The position numbers and the translations under genes are program-made. DNA of 64,000 nt. Source: Peribacillus frigoritolerans. Its GTDB lineage: Bacteria; Bacillota; Bacilli; Bacillales; DSM-1321. Positions 18,028 to 30,966 of the stretch are shown here, piece by piece (the stretch's first letter is position 1; the number at the start of each line of letters is the position of its first letter). The notes below the pieces were generated by a model. That model was given only the letters and a program-made list of their open reading frames with translations, was not told the DNA's origin and made no database searches. Location: NCBI GenBank assembly GCA_030562215.1, contig JAUPFL010000001.1, positions 1,972,501 through 2,036,500 on the forward strand, read 5' to 3'.

Positions 18028-19852
18028 ATGTTATCTGCTATAAAGAGGTTCTTGATTGGGAGACCTTTAAAATCAAATGCACTTGGTGAACAAAAGCTTA
18101 ACAAAACAAAGGCTTTGGCGATATTATCTTCTGATGCTTTGTCTTCGGTTGCTTATGGACCTGAGCAAATATTGATCGTCCTGATCACGGTCGGTGCTGC
18201 GGCTTTCTGGTATTCAATCCCTATCGCGATCGGAGTATTGATCCTGTTAACTGCTTTGATTTTGTCCTACAGACAAATCATTTTCGCTTATCCACATGGC
18301 GGGGGAGCTTATGTGGTTTCAAAAAACAATTTAGGTGTCAATCCAGGGTTGATAGCTGGGGGATCCTTATTGGTCGATTATATATTAACTGTCGCGGTAA
18401 GTGTTTCTGCTGGTACGGATGCCATCACGTCCGCTTTTCCCGGCCTGCATGAATATAATGTCGTCATAGCCATTATATTCGTCATCTTACTTACAATCTT
18501 GAACCTTAGGGGTTACGGAATCGGCCTCTGTCTTGGCCTATCCGGTGTACCTATTCGTTTTAGCATTGTTCATCTTGATTGGGGTTGGAATTTACAGGAT
18601 TTTGACGGGAGGAGTCTCACCGGAATTGCATGCGTCACTTGGGACTCCAGTAGCTGGCATCAGTTTATTTATACTGCTAAGAGCATTTGCATCAGGAAGC
18701 TCCGCATTGACAGGAGTCGAAGCGATTTCCAATGCAATCCCGAACTTTAAAGATCCAGCACCGAATAATGCTGCGAAAACATTAATAGCAATGGGTTCCT
18801 TACTAGCTGTATTGTTTTCGGGAATCGTATTCTTAGCCTATTATTTAAGCATTGTTCCTAGCGCAGAGGTAACGGTCGTCTCCCAGATTGCTGAAGAGAT
18901 CTTTGGACGGAATTTCATGTATTTCTTCATTCAAGGTACGACTGCATTGATTTTGATACTTGCAGCAAATACTGGCTATTCGGCTTTCCCTCTGCTTGCG
19001 GTAAATCTGGCGAAGGATAAATTCATACCAAGGGCGTTTACGATCAGAGGGGACCGTTTAGGGTATTCCAATGGAATTATCATTCTTGGACTTGCATCCA
19101 TCATCTTGATAGTCGCATTTGAAGGACATACGGAAAATCTCATTCCGCTTTATGCGGTAGGTGTATTCATTCCATTTACGTTATCCCAGACCGGGATGAT
19201 TGTTAAATGGATTCGCGAAAAGCCAAAAGGCTGGATGATGAAATTAGCCATTAATTCAATTGGTGCCATAATTAGCTTTATCGTCACGATGATATTCTTT
19301 TTAACCAAATTTACTCAGGTTTGGCCGGTTTTGATTTTTTTACCTATCATCATTTTAATTTTTCATCGAATTAGAATGCATTATGAAGCAGTTGGGGACC
19401 AACTAAGGATTACAACATGTGAGCCAATTTTACCAATTGAAGGAAATATCATCATTGTACCTGTGGCGGGTATAACTCATGTGGTTGAGAACTCTTTAAA
19501 TTATGCAAAATCTTTATCTGCACATCAGGTCATTGCCGTTTATGTCGCTTTTGAAAGAGAAGATGAAAAGAAATTCGGAGAAAAGTGGAAAAAATGGCAG
19601 CCGGATGTAAGGCTCGTTACACTGAATTCTTATTACAGAAGCATCATTCAGCCACTAACTAAATTTGTGGATACAGTTGAACATAAGGCTAGTGAATCCA
19701 ATTATAAAGTTACGGTGATCATCCCCCAATTCATTCCGAAGAAGGGCTGGCACAATATACTTCATAACCAATCAAGTTTACTGATTCGCGCTTACTTACT
19801 TTATAAAAGAAATGTGGTTGTTACGACAGTGCCATATCATTTGAAGAAGTAA
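18028..19852 (+). CDS. kimA: KimA high-affinity potassium importer, one frame break
   Basis: About 609 aa, close to the 607 of B. subtilis KimA (YdaO). The APC-like membrane part starts with LNKTKALAILSSDALSSVAY, the signature of this K+/H+ symporter family, and contains ANTGYSAFPLLAVNLAKDKF. The soluble C-terminal domain (from about residue 465, RITTCEPILPIEGNIIIVPV) has the USP-like fold that binds c-di-AMP in this protein. The frame changes in the GGGG run near 18509-18512: the path NLR-G-VTESASVLAYPVYL is recovered by one removed or two added bases. ATG at 18028 follows GGTGG. Expression is under the c-di-AMP riboswitch, so the nucleotide would act at both RNA and protein level. Confidence 0.92.
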
Positions 19853-19892
19853 GTTCCATTTCTTAGAAAAGAAGAAACCTTCATCAGGTTTG

Positions 19893-21072
19893 CAGACTGT
19901 AGACAAATTTCGAAGAAATCGAGTTTGTCTACAGTTTTTTCTTTTAAAAAAATTGCAGTTGGTATCAGGAAATCGGTTCCTTTCCGTCGAAAGTCTGCCA
20001 AGCCCCTTGCCGCAAGCGCCTGTGGTGTCCTGGCTAGTCAGTTATCCGCGGGAGTGAACAAATTTCTTCAATCCAGTAAGGATTATAAAACAGTAAAAAC
20101 CATTGATAACCAAGTCTTGTTTTAAGATTTTGAGTCCGGTTCGATCTGAATTATAAAACAAAGTTGATTGGAACGTAAGGTGCCAGACTCCTGCGGAAAA
20201 AGCGTGTCCAAGTGAGAACCCGCAGGCGCCGAGGAGGCTCACGGACCGCCCGCGGAAAGCGAGTGCCTGGAGTGGAAATCTACGTTGCAGTTGGTATCAG
20301 GAAATCGGTTTCTTTCCGTCGAAAGTCTGCCAAGCCTCCTTGCCGCACGCGTCTGTGGTGTCTTGGCTAGTCAGTTATCCGCGAGAGTGAACAAATTTCT
20401 TCAATCCAGTAAGGATTATAAAACAGTAAAAACCATTGATAACCAAGTCTTGTTTTAAGATTTTGAGTCCGGTTCGATCTGAATTATAAAACAAAGTTGA
20501 TTGGAACGTAAGGTGCGAGACTCCTGCGGGAAAAGCGTGTCCAAGTGAGACCCCGCAGGCGCATAGGCGCCGAGGAGGCTCACGGACCGCCCGCGGAAAG
20601 CGAGTGCCTGGAGTGGAAATCTACGTTGCAGTTGGTATCAGGAAATCGGTTCCTTTCCGTCGAAAGTCTGCCAAGCCTCCTTGCCGCAAGCGTCTGTGGT
20701 GTCTTGGCTAGTCAGTTATCCGCGAGAGTGAACAAATTTCTTCAATCCAGTAAGGATTATAAAACAGTAAAAACCATTGATAACCAAGTCTTGTTTTAAG
20801 ATTTTGAGTCCGGTTCGATCTGAATTAAAACAAAGTTGATTGGAACGTAAGGTGCGAGACTCCTGCGGGAAAAGCGTGTCCAAGTGAGACCCCGCAGTCG
20901 CATAGGCGCCGAGGAGGCTCACGGACCGCCCGCGGAAAGCGAGTGCCTGGAGTGGAAATCTACGTTGCAGTTGGTATCAGGAAATCGGTTCCTTTCCGTC
21001 GATAGTTGCCAAGCCCCCTTACCGCAAACATCTGTGGTGTTGACCATTCCGAACTCTTTTGTCTACAAACTG
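19893..21072 (+). mobile_element. IS1182-related non-autonomous element with amplified interior
   Basis: The left end cagactgtagacaaat and the right end (reverse complement cagtttgtagacaaaa) are inverted repeats matching the ends of the IS at 51847-53577. The left end folds into a hairpin (19897-19934), as in the IS. No transposase is encoded. It sits in the terminator region after kimA; the flanks aaaccttcatcaggtttg and acccttgactacggtttg look like a degraded target duplication of about 20 bp. The interior consists of about 3.3 tandem units described separately. Short ORFs across it are by-products of the repeat. Confidence 0.65.
19953..21072 (+). repeat. Tandem array, three full units of 332-341 bp plus a partial fourth
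   Basis: Units begin at 19953, 20285, 20626 and 20965 with ttgcagttggtatcaggaaa and are nearly identical, differing by a few substitutions and a short insertion (gcataggcgc) in units 2 and 3. Each unit holds two GC-rich cores in opposite orientation: a diverged one (cctttccgtcgaaagtctgcc) and the canonical one on the minus strand (ggaccgcccgcggaaagcga). The last unit breaks off after about 90 bases and runs into the right end of the element. The high identity points to recent unequal exchange or replication slippage. Confidence 0.85.
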
Positions 21073-21240
21073 TGTGACCCTTGACTACGGTTTGCTTTTT
21101 TTATTATCACCAGTTCTGTAAGTTGGATGGTTTATTGAAGTGGGGCGTTGTTTAATTTTTTCAGTCAAAAGGGTTTTGGAAATACTTGTAGAAAATTATA
21201 AAAACAAAGCTCATATTGATAATAGCCAGGGGTGGGAAGA

Positions 21241-21372
21241 ATGATGATCGGCTCTCTGATCCGTGTAGTAATGCGGATGGCCCTCTCAGCCGTATTCATG
21301 GCAAACGATTACTGTAGTAATTCAGGCAAATGCAAGCTTATTGAAAGTATGAAGGTCATTGTATCAAAGTAG
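21241..21372 (+). CDS. Possible 43-aa small protein
   Basis: An ORF reading MMIGSLIRVVMRMALSAVFM then ANDYCSNSGKCKLIESMKVI and VSK, with GGGTGGGA 5 bases before ATG. The first 20 residues are hydrophobic with two arginines, like a short signal or membrane anchor. It lies between the repeat array and the AraC gene, 70 bases from the latter. There is no recognisable family and no terminator after it; it could be chance. Confidence 0.35.
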   Translation: MMIGSLIRVVMRMALSAVFMANDYCSNSGKCKLIESMKVIVSK

Positions 21373-21445
21373 AGGGATTTTCACTGCTTGCAGAAGTTTT
21401 CAAGGGTAAAGGGGCTTGGTGACAGTGTAATATAAAAGGAGCGTG

Positions 21446-22280
21446 ATGGTAGCTGAGCATCATTCAGAGTTTCAATAACTTCGACTATTTTCCATTCCAA
21501 CCGGAATTCGAGATTCTATCAGATTATTATATAGAATATAAACAAAGAAATTCTGACCATTCAACTACATTGTTCTATCAATTTAAAATCAATCGGGATT
21601 TAATGAATCCAATGTCCGTCATTCCGGATGGGTGCATCGACATATTATTTTATTGCGATCCCGAAAGACCCACCGCAGATGTGTACGGGACTGTCCTCAA
21701 GTACAAAACGATAAACTTTCAGGCTAATTGTGAATATTTCGGTGTGAGGTTTATGCCTAAGCAGGACCAGCATTTTAAATATTCCATGAAGGAGGTAATC
21801 AATCGCCAAATCCCGTTAGCTGATATGGTAACAATTGAACCTACCATTATGGAAAGGATAATAAATGAACGGGATTTTCGTAGAAAAATAAAGCTGTTTC
21901 AAGAAGAAATAGGGATTAATATTTTTGCGTGTAACGATTTGCCGGCAATTATAGAATATTCCTTGAACAAAATATATTCTTCTAAAGGAAATGTAAATAT
22001 GAATCAATTAGCCGCTGAGACCGGATATTCTACAAGATACTTGCGAAAGCAATTCGATGCCCATGTAGGGATGCCGCCCAAATTATTCAGCCAAATTGTG
22101 AGGTTCCAAAACTCCCTGTATATGTTATTGAATAACCAGGCCTTCACAGTTTGGGATGTGATTAATGAAAATGGATATTTTGATCAATCACATTTAATTA
22201 ATGAATTTAAAAAATTTGGTTATCTGACTCCTAATGAATTTATTGATGCCGTTTCAAAGAAATTGTCAAAGCCAATATAA
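21446..22280 (+). CDS. AraC-family regulator with DUF6597-type N-terminal domain
   Basis: A transcriptional regulator of about 277 aa. The N-terminal domain carries VIPDGCIDILFYCD and YFGVRFMPKQ, typical of AraC proteins with a DUF6597 sensor domain. The C-terminal double helix-turn-helix includes MNQLAAETGYSTRYLRKQFD and the GYFDQSHLINEFKKFGYLTP segment. The likely start is ATG 21446, 5 bases after AAAGGAG (MVAEHHSEFQ), with a one-base disruption near 21476 before NNFDYFPFQPEF; the first clean in-frame start is TTG 21570. It is immediately upstream of an aldehyde dehydrogenase and an amine oxidase, and so is probably their activator, responding to an amine or aldehyde. Confidence 0.78.
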
Positions 22281-22310
22281 AAAGTTCTTGCTATTTAGTG
22301 ATTACATTTG

Positions 22311-22344
22311 AAGGATCCCGTTCATGATGACGAGGATCTTTTTT
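22311..22344 (+). terminator. Terminator after the AraC gene
   Basis: aaggatcccg / cgaggatctt stem with T6; it separates the regulator from the dehydrogenase transcript. Confidence 0.7.
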
Positions 22345-22478
22345 GTTTGGTTTTAATTCATAACCCCGATTAAAAATTCTGAATGTTCCGTTTTTTACAA
22401 TAAAAAAATAGTGCGCAGCCTTATTGTGTTAATAGATATGTGATTGTTGTTTTGGGATTTCCACTAGAAAGGGGACCG

Positions 22479-23950
<1,472 letters not shown>

Positions 23951-24176
23951 GGGCAGGGAATTTGATCAACGCTTCCTCATGGGTTTGGATGTCCAGCTAT
24001 CCGCTTGATAAATCCGTATGAATGGGGTGGGTTTACTGAAGAAAAAGAGTCAACACCAGTTTTTGGGAAAGATGATGCGGTAGGCAAATAAATTTTGCAC
24101 TTTATGCACGAGTCACTTCGAGGGGAAGTTTACTTAATGGATAGAATGATATTTTACCTATAAGGGAGAGGTTAAG

Positions 24177-26129
24177 ATGGAAAAAACATCTAGCATGAAA
24201 GTAACGAGGGAAAATCACCCGCTTGATCCATTAACGGCAGAAGAACTTAAATTGACGGTCCAGATTTTAAAACGTGATAAAGGATTGGATGAGCATTACC
24301 GCTTTGCTAACATCAGCTTACTGGAACCTGCAAAATCCATTGTTCTGGATTATCGTGATGAAGAACAAATCAAGAGAGAAGCATTCTGTATCATTCTTCA
24401 TAATAAAGAGGGAAAAACGTATGAGGCTGTAGTTTCCTTAACGGAAGGCAGCGTAACGTCATGGAAACTGATTCCTGGAGTGCAGCCATCCATAATGGCT
24501 GATGAATTCATGGAATGTCAGGAAGTGGTGAAAAGCCACCCTGAGATGATGAAAGCCTTTGCCAAAAGAGGGCTTACGAATATGGACAATATCATGGTCG
24601 ATCCATGGTCAGCAGGGAATTTTGGACTTGAAGACGAAGTGGATGTACGAATCGTCAGGGCTTTATGTTATTACCGTACATCATTATATGATAATGGGTA
24701 TGCACGCCCCATTTCAGGATTATATGTCCTTGTAGATTTAAATAAGATGGAGGTCATCAAGATTGTGGATAAAGGTGTCATACCATTTCCACCGCTTGAT
24801 GGAAATTATACACCCGATCAAGTAGGTAACATGAGGCAGGATGTTAAACCTTTGGAAATAGTCCAACCAAAAGGACCAAGTTTCACGACGGAAGGCCATG
24901 TGATCGATTGGCAAAAATGGAATATCCGCTTTGGTTTCAACTCCCGTGAGGGTCTTGTCCTTCATATGGTCAGTTACAATGATGATGGTGTGCAGCGGCC
25001 AATCCTATATAGAGCTTCTTTATCCGAGATGGTGGTCCCTTATGGTGATCCAACAGATCCAGTGAACAGGAACAATGCTTTTGATGCAGGTGAATACGGC
25101 ATTGGCATGTTGGCGAATTCACTTGAACTTGGGTGTGACTGCCTAGGTGAGATCAAGTACTTTGATGCGAACCTGGTGGATAGTAAAGGGAATGTAATTC
25201 AAATTAAAAATGCAATTTGTTTACATGAGGAGGATTTTGGAATTGGATGGAAACATACGGATTGGAGGACAGGTCATGTTGAAGTCCGCCGTTCAAGAAG
25301 ATTGGTCTTATCGAGCATTTCGACAGTTGGAAATTACGAATACGGATTTTATTGGTATTTCTTTCAGGATGGGACGATACAGTTTGAAGTGAAATTGACA
25401 GGCATATTGCATACACAAGCCATCGAACCTGACCGGAAGCACCCGCATGGGAATCTGGTTGCACCTCAATTATTTGCTGCACATCATCAGCATTTCTTTA
25501 ATATGAGGCTTGATATGATGGTTGATGGAATTAATAATTCAGTTTATGAAGTTAATACAAAAAGTATGGAAAAGGGACCGGACAACCCATATGGAAATGG
25601 TTTCTATCCGGTGTCGACTTTGCTTAAAAATGAATCCGAGGCTGTTCGAGACCTTGATTTGCGTACAGCGCGCTTCTGGAAGATCGTCAACCCCTCAAAA
25701 ACGAATATATTGGGGGAACCGGTTGGTTATAAATTGTTTGCCGGGGAGAATTGTTTCCCGTTCGCCCATGATGATTCGCCTTTATTAAAACGGGCTGGAT
25801 TTTTAAAACATCATTTTTGGGTAACGCCATTCGATCCTGAAGAACAATTTGCTTCAGGGCGATATCCAAACCAACATGCAGAGGGAGAAGGGTTGGAAGA
25901 TTGGGTTAAAGCCGATCGCTCCATTGAAAATGAAGATGTGGTTGTCTGGTATAACATGGGCCACCATCATATAACCCGACCTGAAGATTGGCCAGTCATG
26001 CCGACCGCTTATATTAGCTTCATTTTAAAACCGACGGGCTTTTTCAATCGGAATCCAGCTCTTGACGTGCCTCCATCAAAACCAAAGAATTCAGCTTGCC
26101 GGATGGACGGTCATTCTTCCTGTCATTAA
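24177..26129 (+). CDS. Copper-containing primary-amine oxidase (topaquinone)
   Basis: An intact 650-aa enzyme that oxidises primary amines to aldehydes with release of ammonia and hydrogen peroxide. The topaquinone-forming tyrosine is Tyr387 in GNYEYGFYW; the catalytic base Asp303 is in FDAGEYGIG, 84 residues earlier, the same spacing as in Arthrobacter phenylethylamine oxidase. Copper ligands are visible as His437/His439 (AHHQHFFNMRLDM) and one of His596-598 (GHHHITRPEDWPVMP). There is no signal peptide, so it is cytoplasmic. It follows the aldehyde dehydrogenase by 226 bases, with the ribosome-binding site AAGGGAGAGG. The substrate is probably an aryl- or alkyl-amine such as phenylethylamine or tyramine. 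Confidence 0.95.
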   Translation: MEKTSSMKVTRENHPLDPLTAEELKLTVQILKRDKGLDEHYRFANISLLEPAKSIVLDYRDEEQIKREAFCIILHNKEGKTYEAVVSLTEGSVTSWKLIPGVQPSIMADEFMECQEVVKSHPEMMKAFAKRGLTNMDNIMVDPWSAGNFGLEDEVDVRIVRALCYYRTSLYDNGYARPISGLYVLVDLNKMEVIKIVDKGVIPFPPLDGNYTPDQVGNMRQDVKPLEIVQPKGPSFTTEGHVIDWQKWNIRFGFNSREGLVLHMVSYNDDGVQRPILYRASLSEMVVPYGDPTDPVNRNNAFDAGEYGIGMLANSLELGCDCLGEIKYFDANLVDSKGNVIQIKNAICLHEEDFGIGWKHTDWRTGHVEVRRSRRLVLSSISTVGNYEYGFYWYFFQDGTIQFEVKLTGILHTQAIEPDRKHPHGNLVAPQLFAAHHQHFFNMRLDMMVDGINNSVYEVNTKSMEKGPDNPYGNGFYPVSTLLKNESEAVRDLDLRTARFWKIVNPSKTNILGEPVGYKLFAGENCFPFAHDDSPLLKRAGFLKHHFWVTPFDPEEQFASGRYPNQHAEGEGLEDWVKADRSIENEDVVVWYNMGHHHITRPEDWPVMPTAYISFILKPTGFFNRNPALDVPPSKPKNSACRMDGHSSCH

Positions 26130-26159
26130 ATATCGCTCGAAAAGGGGGAAACGAATCGA

Positions 26160-26733
26160 ATGCTGTTGCTGACCAGTTTTATGATAGTCGTTGCATATAC
26201 AATTTACTTTCTAAAAAAGCCCATCTGAAAAAGATCATATTGGTGTTACCCTTGGTAAATGCATGGTCATGATGTTAAGCATGACGACAAGTTTAACCTT
26301 AAGTTTAATGGGTGTCATTCCTGATGCCCGGCAAGATGGCGGTTTTAACCGTCCTGGCCATCGCAATATGTGCAGTGGCAGGTTTCATCATCGGAAGGCC
26401 ATTCGGTTTAACAGCGGTTATGGAGTCTCTGTCAACAACTCTGATGGGGGCAATGATGGGAGCCATGCTTGGGGTCATGCTGCCTCTTGATTCACAAACT
26501 TTCATGCTCGTTTCAATGGATCTGATTTACCTTGGCAGTATTTTCTTTGTGACTTTTTATATAAAAAGAGAGGATGTAAAAGAGACAAAAAGTGGGAGGG
26601 ATTTGCTCCCCTCTTTCTGACCCTCTTGTTCTCCATCATCATTATCGGAACGTCGGCTGTTTGGGAAAGTGATTATTTCAAGGTCGGTGGAGATTCGGAA
26701 ATGGACATGCAACATCATCAACATGGTGGGTAG
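26160..26733 (+). CDS. Met-rich membrane protein with His-rich tail, disrupted
   Basis: A membrane protein of about 190 aa, readable only across three apparent frame changes (near 26222, 26311-26320 and 26600-26612). Pieces in order: MLLLTSFMIVVAYTIYFLKK; GKCMVMMLSMTTSLTLSLMG; KMAVLTVLAIAICAVAGFII; STTLMGAMMGAMLGVMLP; LTLLFSIIIIGTSAVWESDY; and the end MDMQHHQHGG. About five helices are rich in methionine, with a Met/His-rich C-terminus, features often seen in copper-handling membrane proteins. It starts 30 bases after the copper amine oxidase and so is probably in the same operon. I do not recognise the family by name. Confidence 0.6.
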
Positions 26734-26752
26734 CTATGCAATAATATCATCC

Positions 26753-26779
26753 AAAAGGGCTGCTTCTGCAGCCCTTTTT
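26753..26779 (+). terminator. Terminator of the amine oxidase operon
   Basis: aaaagggctgc-ttct-gcagcccttttt: an 11-bp stem with a four-base loop and a T tract, 20 bases after the membrane-protein stop. Confidence 0.85.
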
Positions 26780-26910
26780 GTGTTGAACGCTTTTTTGGGG
26801 GAACACTTCATAAAATTACCAAGGGTCATTTCAAATAATGAGAACATATTAAAAGAAAACAAAATGAAATATCCTGCTTAGTTTTGTACTTACATATATG
26901 GGGGTTGAAA

Positions 26911-27764
26911 ATGGATATATTATTAGCTCTCTTGCCGGCATTGTTCTGGGGAAGCATCGTTTTATTTAATGTGAAACTTGGGGTGGACCCTATAGTCAAA
27001 CACTAGGTACAACGATTGGCGCCTTGATTTTTTCAATTGGTGTTTATATTTTTGCAGATATTAAGCTGTCACTTCTGGTGTTTGGAGTCGGAGTCGTATC
27101 TGGATTGTTTTGGGCCGTTGGACAAGCTAATCAGCTTAAGAGCATCGATTTAATGGGAGTATCCAAAACGATGCCGATATCAACAGGATTGCAGCTCATT
27201 TCAACCACTTTATTCGGGGTCATAGTTTTTAACGAATGGTCTACAATGAAAGCTATTATTTTAGGCGTTTTGGCATTGGTCTTCATTATTATAGGAATCG
27301 TCTTGACCTCCTTGGAAGATAAAGAATCGAAAGAGGGCAAGTCGGGAAACTTGAAGAAAGGAATTGTTATTCTCCTCATCTCGACATTCGGTTATTTGGT
27401 TTATGTGGTCGTGGCCCGTCTTTTTGATGTTGACGGGTGGTCAGCGTTGTTCCCTCAAGCGATCGGGATGGTGATAGGCGGTCTGTTATTGACTTTTAAA
27501 CATAAACCGTTTAACAAATATACGATTCGCAATATCATTCCGGGATTGATATGGGCTGCAGGGAACATGTTTCTATTCATTTCCCAGCCCCGTGTGGGAG
27601 TAGCTACTAGTTTTTCCCTTTCGCAAATGGGCATAGTCATCTCAACTCTTGGCGGGATCTTTATTTTACGTGAAAAGAAAACGAAGCGCCAACTAATTGG
27701 AATTGTAATTGGGATTATCTTGATCATCATAGCTGGGATAATGCTTGGATTGGCAAAAAGTTAA
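26911..27764 (+). CDS. glcU: GlcU glucose uptake protein (GRP family), one frame break
   Basis: A ten-helix drug/metabolite-type sugar permease of about 285 aa. It starts MDILLALLPALFWGSIVLFN and has the GRP motifs SKTMPISTGLQL, GQANQL and SQPRVGVATSFSLSQMG. The frame shifts near 26980 (VKLGGGPYSQTLGT, one G missing). It is followed 15 bases later by glucose dehydrogenase, the same pair as B. subtilis glcU-gdh, which is made in the forespore and used in germination. GGGGG precedes the ATG. Confidence 0.9.
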
Positions 27765-27779
27765 TTGGAGGGTGATTAA

Positions 27780-28565
<786 letters not shown>

Positions 28566-28596
28566 ATATTTTGGTTAATTCCCTCTTTTGATGCAA

Positions 28597-28634
28597 CAAG
28601 AATCCCAGCAGGATCATACCTGCTGGGATTCTTG
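28597..28634. terminator. Terminator after gdh
   Basis: A perfect 14-bp stem (caagaatcccagca with tgctgggattcttg), 32 bases past the gdh stop and 11 bases from the stop of the convergent FMN reductase; it probably serves both. Confidence 0.8.
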
Positions 28635-28644
28635 TAAAAAAGCA

Positions 28645-29190
28645 TTAACGAGTATGATGATTATACCAGCTAATGAAGTTATCGACGACCGTATCGATAA
28701 ACTGGACAGTCGACTCATGTGTAAGGCTGCCTTCGTTATCGATTTTGTCATGCACTGCACCAACATATACTTCATTCCCGGGAAGGAGTGGGGAGGAGAT
28801 GCCTATTGCGAATAAGATTTCACGCAAATGCAATTGAGCTTTAACCGTTCCCAATTGCCCCATTGACGCACCCATGATCCATGATGGTTTGCCGATCAAG
28901 ACTTTATCGACACGTGATAACCAATCGATTGCATTGCCCAATACGCCTGGAATCGTCCCATTGTATTCAGGTGTTACCCATAAGACTGCATCTGCATGGG
29001 CCACTTTGCTTTTAAATTCTTTTACAACCAATGGAGGATCATTTTCAATATCTTGATCATAAAAAGGTAAATCCCGAATGTTCAAGATTTCGAGATCAAA
29101 CCGATCTTGATATCTAGTTTGAATATATTTGGCAAGCTTAAGGTTGTATGACTCTTTACGGATACTTCCCACTATTGCAACAACTTTCAT
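28645..29190 (-). CDS. NADPH-dependent FMN reductase family protein
   Basis: A flavodoxin-fold quinone or azo reductase of 181 aa. FMN-phosphate loop GSIRKESYNLKLA (residues 8-20), and the conserved WVTPEYNGTIPGVLGNAIDWL segment that cradles the flavin ring. The start at ATG 29190 (MKVVAIVGS) is preferred because TTGGGGGT precedes it by 7 bases; the ATG at 29205 overlaps that site. It is monocistronic and convergent with gdh. It resembles ChrR/YieF-type reductases; the substrate is not evident. Confidence 0.87.
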   Translation of the reverse strand: MKVVAIVGSIRKESYNLKLAKYIQTRYQDRFDLEILNIRDLPFYDQDIENDPPLVVKEFKSKVAHADAVLWVTPEYNGTIPGVLGNAIDWLSRVDKVLIGKPSWIMGASMGQLGTVKAQLHLREILFAIGISSPLLPGNEVYVGAVHDKIDNEGSLTHESTVQFIDTVVDNFISWYNHHTR

Positions 29191-29298
29191 CTTCAATACC
29201 CCCAATGATTTTATAATGGATAATCATGTAAATGAGTTCCACTTCCCCTATTATAATTGGAATATAAATGAAAGGGAAAAAGGATGCTTGGGAAATAA

Positions 29299-30266
29299 TC
29301 ATTCGGCGGATGACCCTTCAATCACATCACGATGAAAATGCTTTTCCATGACATAGCCAAAAAAGGAGGCAAGCATTTGTTGAAACAGCATGCCAAGTAC
29401 AACGGGTACCGCGACGGCAGCAGGGAAATAGGTGGTTGCAAGAACGGCTCCTGCACTGATGTTTCGCATACCGCCAGTAAATGTCAAGGTGATGATATCC
29501 GCCTTTTCCCATCTTAAACATGCACCGACCATCCAAGAAAGGGCATAACCTGAAGCAGCAATAAACAATACCAATAAGGCCATGATCATTATTTTCTTAT
29601 CAAAATGGGTTAAGTAAGGCCCAATTTTTGAACTATTCAATATGACTACGATTCCAACGCTTATCTTGGAAAATGGGGCTAATCGGGGGATAGTGTATAT
29701 TGTATCTTTCCTTTTGTAGCCTGATTCAAGAACATAGCAAGCATGGAGGGAAGAACGACCATTCCGATTAATCCTATCACTATCGACCCCAAATCCATTT
29801 CGATCGAACCGCCGCCAAAAAGGGAAACACTGTAAGGAACGATGAATGGCGAGAGCAGTGTGTCGATTAAGATGATGGTCAGGGCAAGTATGGCATTACC
29901 ATTATAAATGGATACCCAGATCATACTGGTGACACCGGTTGGAATCACTACAGCCAGGACTAGGCCGGTAATTGTGAAATCATCGCCATGAAACACTAAA
30001 TGGCCGAGGCCAAAAGCCCAAATAGGCATAAGCATATGAAGGATGATCAATACGATGAAAACAGGTAAAGGGTGGGTTACTGCCTGATGCAGAGATTTAA
30101 AGTTAGAGCCTAAACTTCCGGAAAATGTAATGAAGGCAAATATCCATGGAACAAGAAAGGTGTAATCCATTAGATGGTCGGACAATAATACCCCAATAAC
30201 CACGCTTATCGGCGTGATGAGAGGCATGACTTTATCGAGTTGTTCATTTATTGTTTTCAACATCAT
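29299..30266 (-). CDS. BASS-family sodium-dependent transporter (YocS-like), one frame break
   Basis: About 322 aa with nine or ten helices, of the bile acid:sodium symporter superfamily. Visible are the N-terminal LSDHLMDYTFLVPWIFAFIT and the crossing-region motifs AVVIPTGVTSMIWVSI and TFTGGMRNISAGAVLATTYF. The frame shifts between about 29640 and 29680 (near YTLSPD/APFSKISV) and one base restores it to the length of B. subtilis YocS. Bacillus homologues are annotated as pantothenate or organic-anion transporters; the substrate here is unknown. The upstream gap to the Rrf2 gene is divergent. Confidence 0.83.
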
Positions 30267-30547
30267 ACATCCACTTCCTCAATCATTCTATTAAGTAAGT
30301 TTACCATACTTCAAAATATATAATTTGTAAGACAAGAAATTTGTCATTTTATTTTAAAAAATATTTAATGTACGACTATATAAAATAAAATAGGCCAAGT
30401 GGGCTGCTTGTTTATCCATTCTTTTGGCTTTCTTTTCTTTTACTTTTCCTGATGGATTGTTTTAAAAGGAGGTTTTAGGCGGGATTGTTCGATGCAGCGT
30501 TGTATATTCATTGAAAAATAGTTTAAAGTAGAGGAGAGGTGAAAGAA

Positions 30548-30963
30548 ATGTCTGAAAAGGTTTCCAGTATAATGTGGTTTAGTCTTGCAGTACAAGCCCT
30601 GCTTGTTCTTGCTGATCATGATGGATTATGCAATAGTAATAAATTGGCCGTTAAGCTTGATTCGGAGTCAGGTTTTCTTAGAAAAATATTAAGTAATTTA
30701 GTGAAGGCAGGACTGATTCAAGCGAAGGAAGGAAGAGACGGGGGTATTCACTTGCCAAAAACCCCGAACAAATCATTCTTGCAGATATATACTCTGCAAT
30801 TAAATCTGAACCTTTTTCAAAGGGCTTTCTTGATGTGAATGATAAAAAATGCTTTCAACCATCTTCCCGAGAAGCTTTATGCGGTTTGAAAAACGAGATG
30901 GAGAGCTGGATTATACAAGGCTTGGAGCAGAAGACGATTGCTGATTTACTATCAAAATCTTGA
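30548..30963 (+). CDS. Rrf2-family transcriptional regulator, one frame break
   Basis: A winged-helix regulator of about 138 aa. The N-terminus reads MSEKVSSIMWFSLAVQALLV, then the recognition region ESGFLRKILSNLVKAGLIQA and the wing KEGRDGG; the frame breaks near 30750-30760 and continues with KTPEQIILADIYSAIKSEPF and ends LEQKTIADLLSKS. Of the C-terminal cysteines used for Fe-S or thiol sensing in some relatives, two are present but not in the classic triple spacing (KCFQPSSREALCG). GAGGAGAGG precedes the ATG at 30548. The nitroreductase just downstream has a palindromic operator over its promoter, a likely target. Confidence 0.8.
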
Positions 30964-30966
30964 TGT

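Noticed and set aside
19953..21072. Tandem repeats considered as a CRISPR array
   Set aside because: Units are about 340 bp without short direct repeats and unique spacers, and no cas genes are present.
20545..21084. Repeated ORFs of 66-84 aa in the tandem array (starting MRPRRRIGAEEAHGPPAESE)
   Set aside because: They arise from the GC-rich repeat core, lack ribosome-binding sites, and recur in inverted form at the MITE at 63545-63757.
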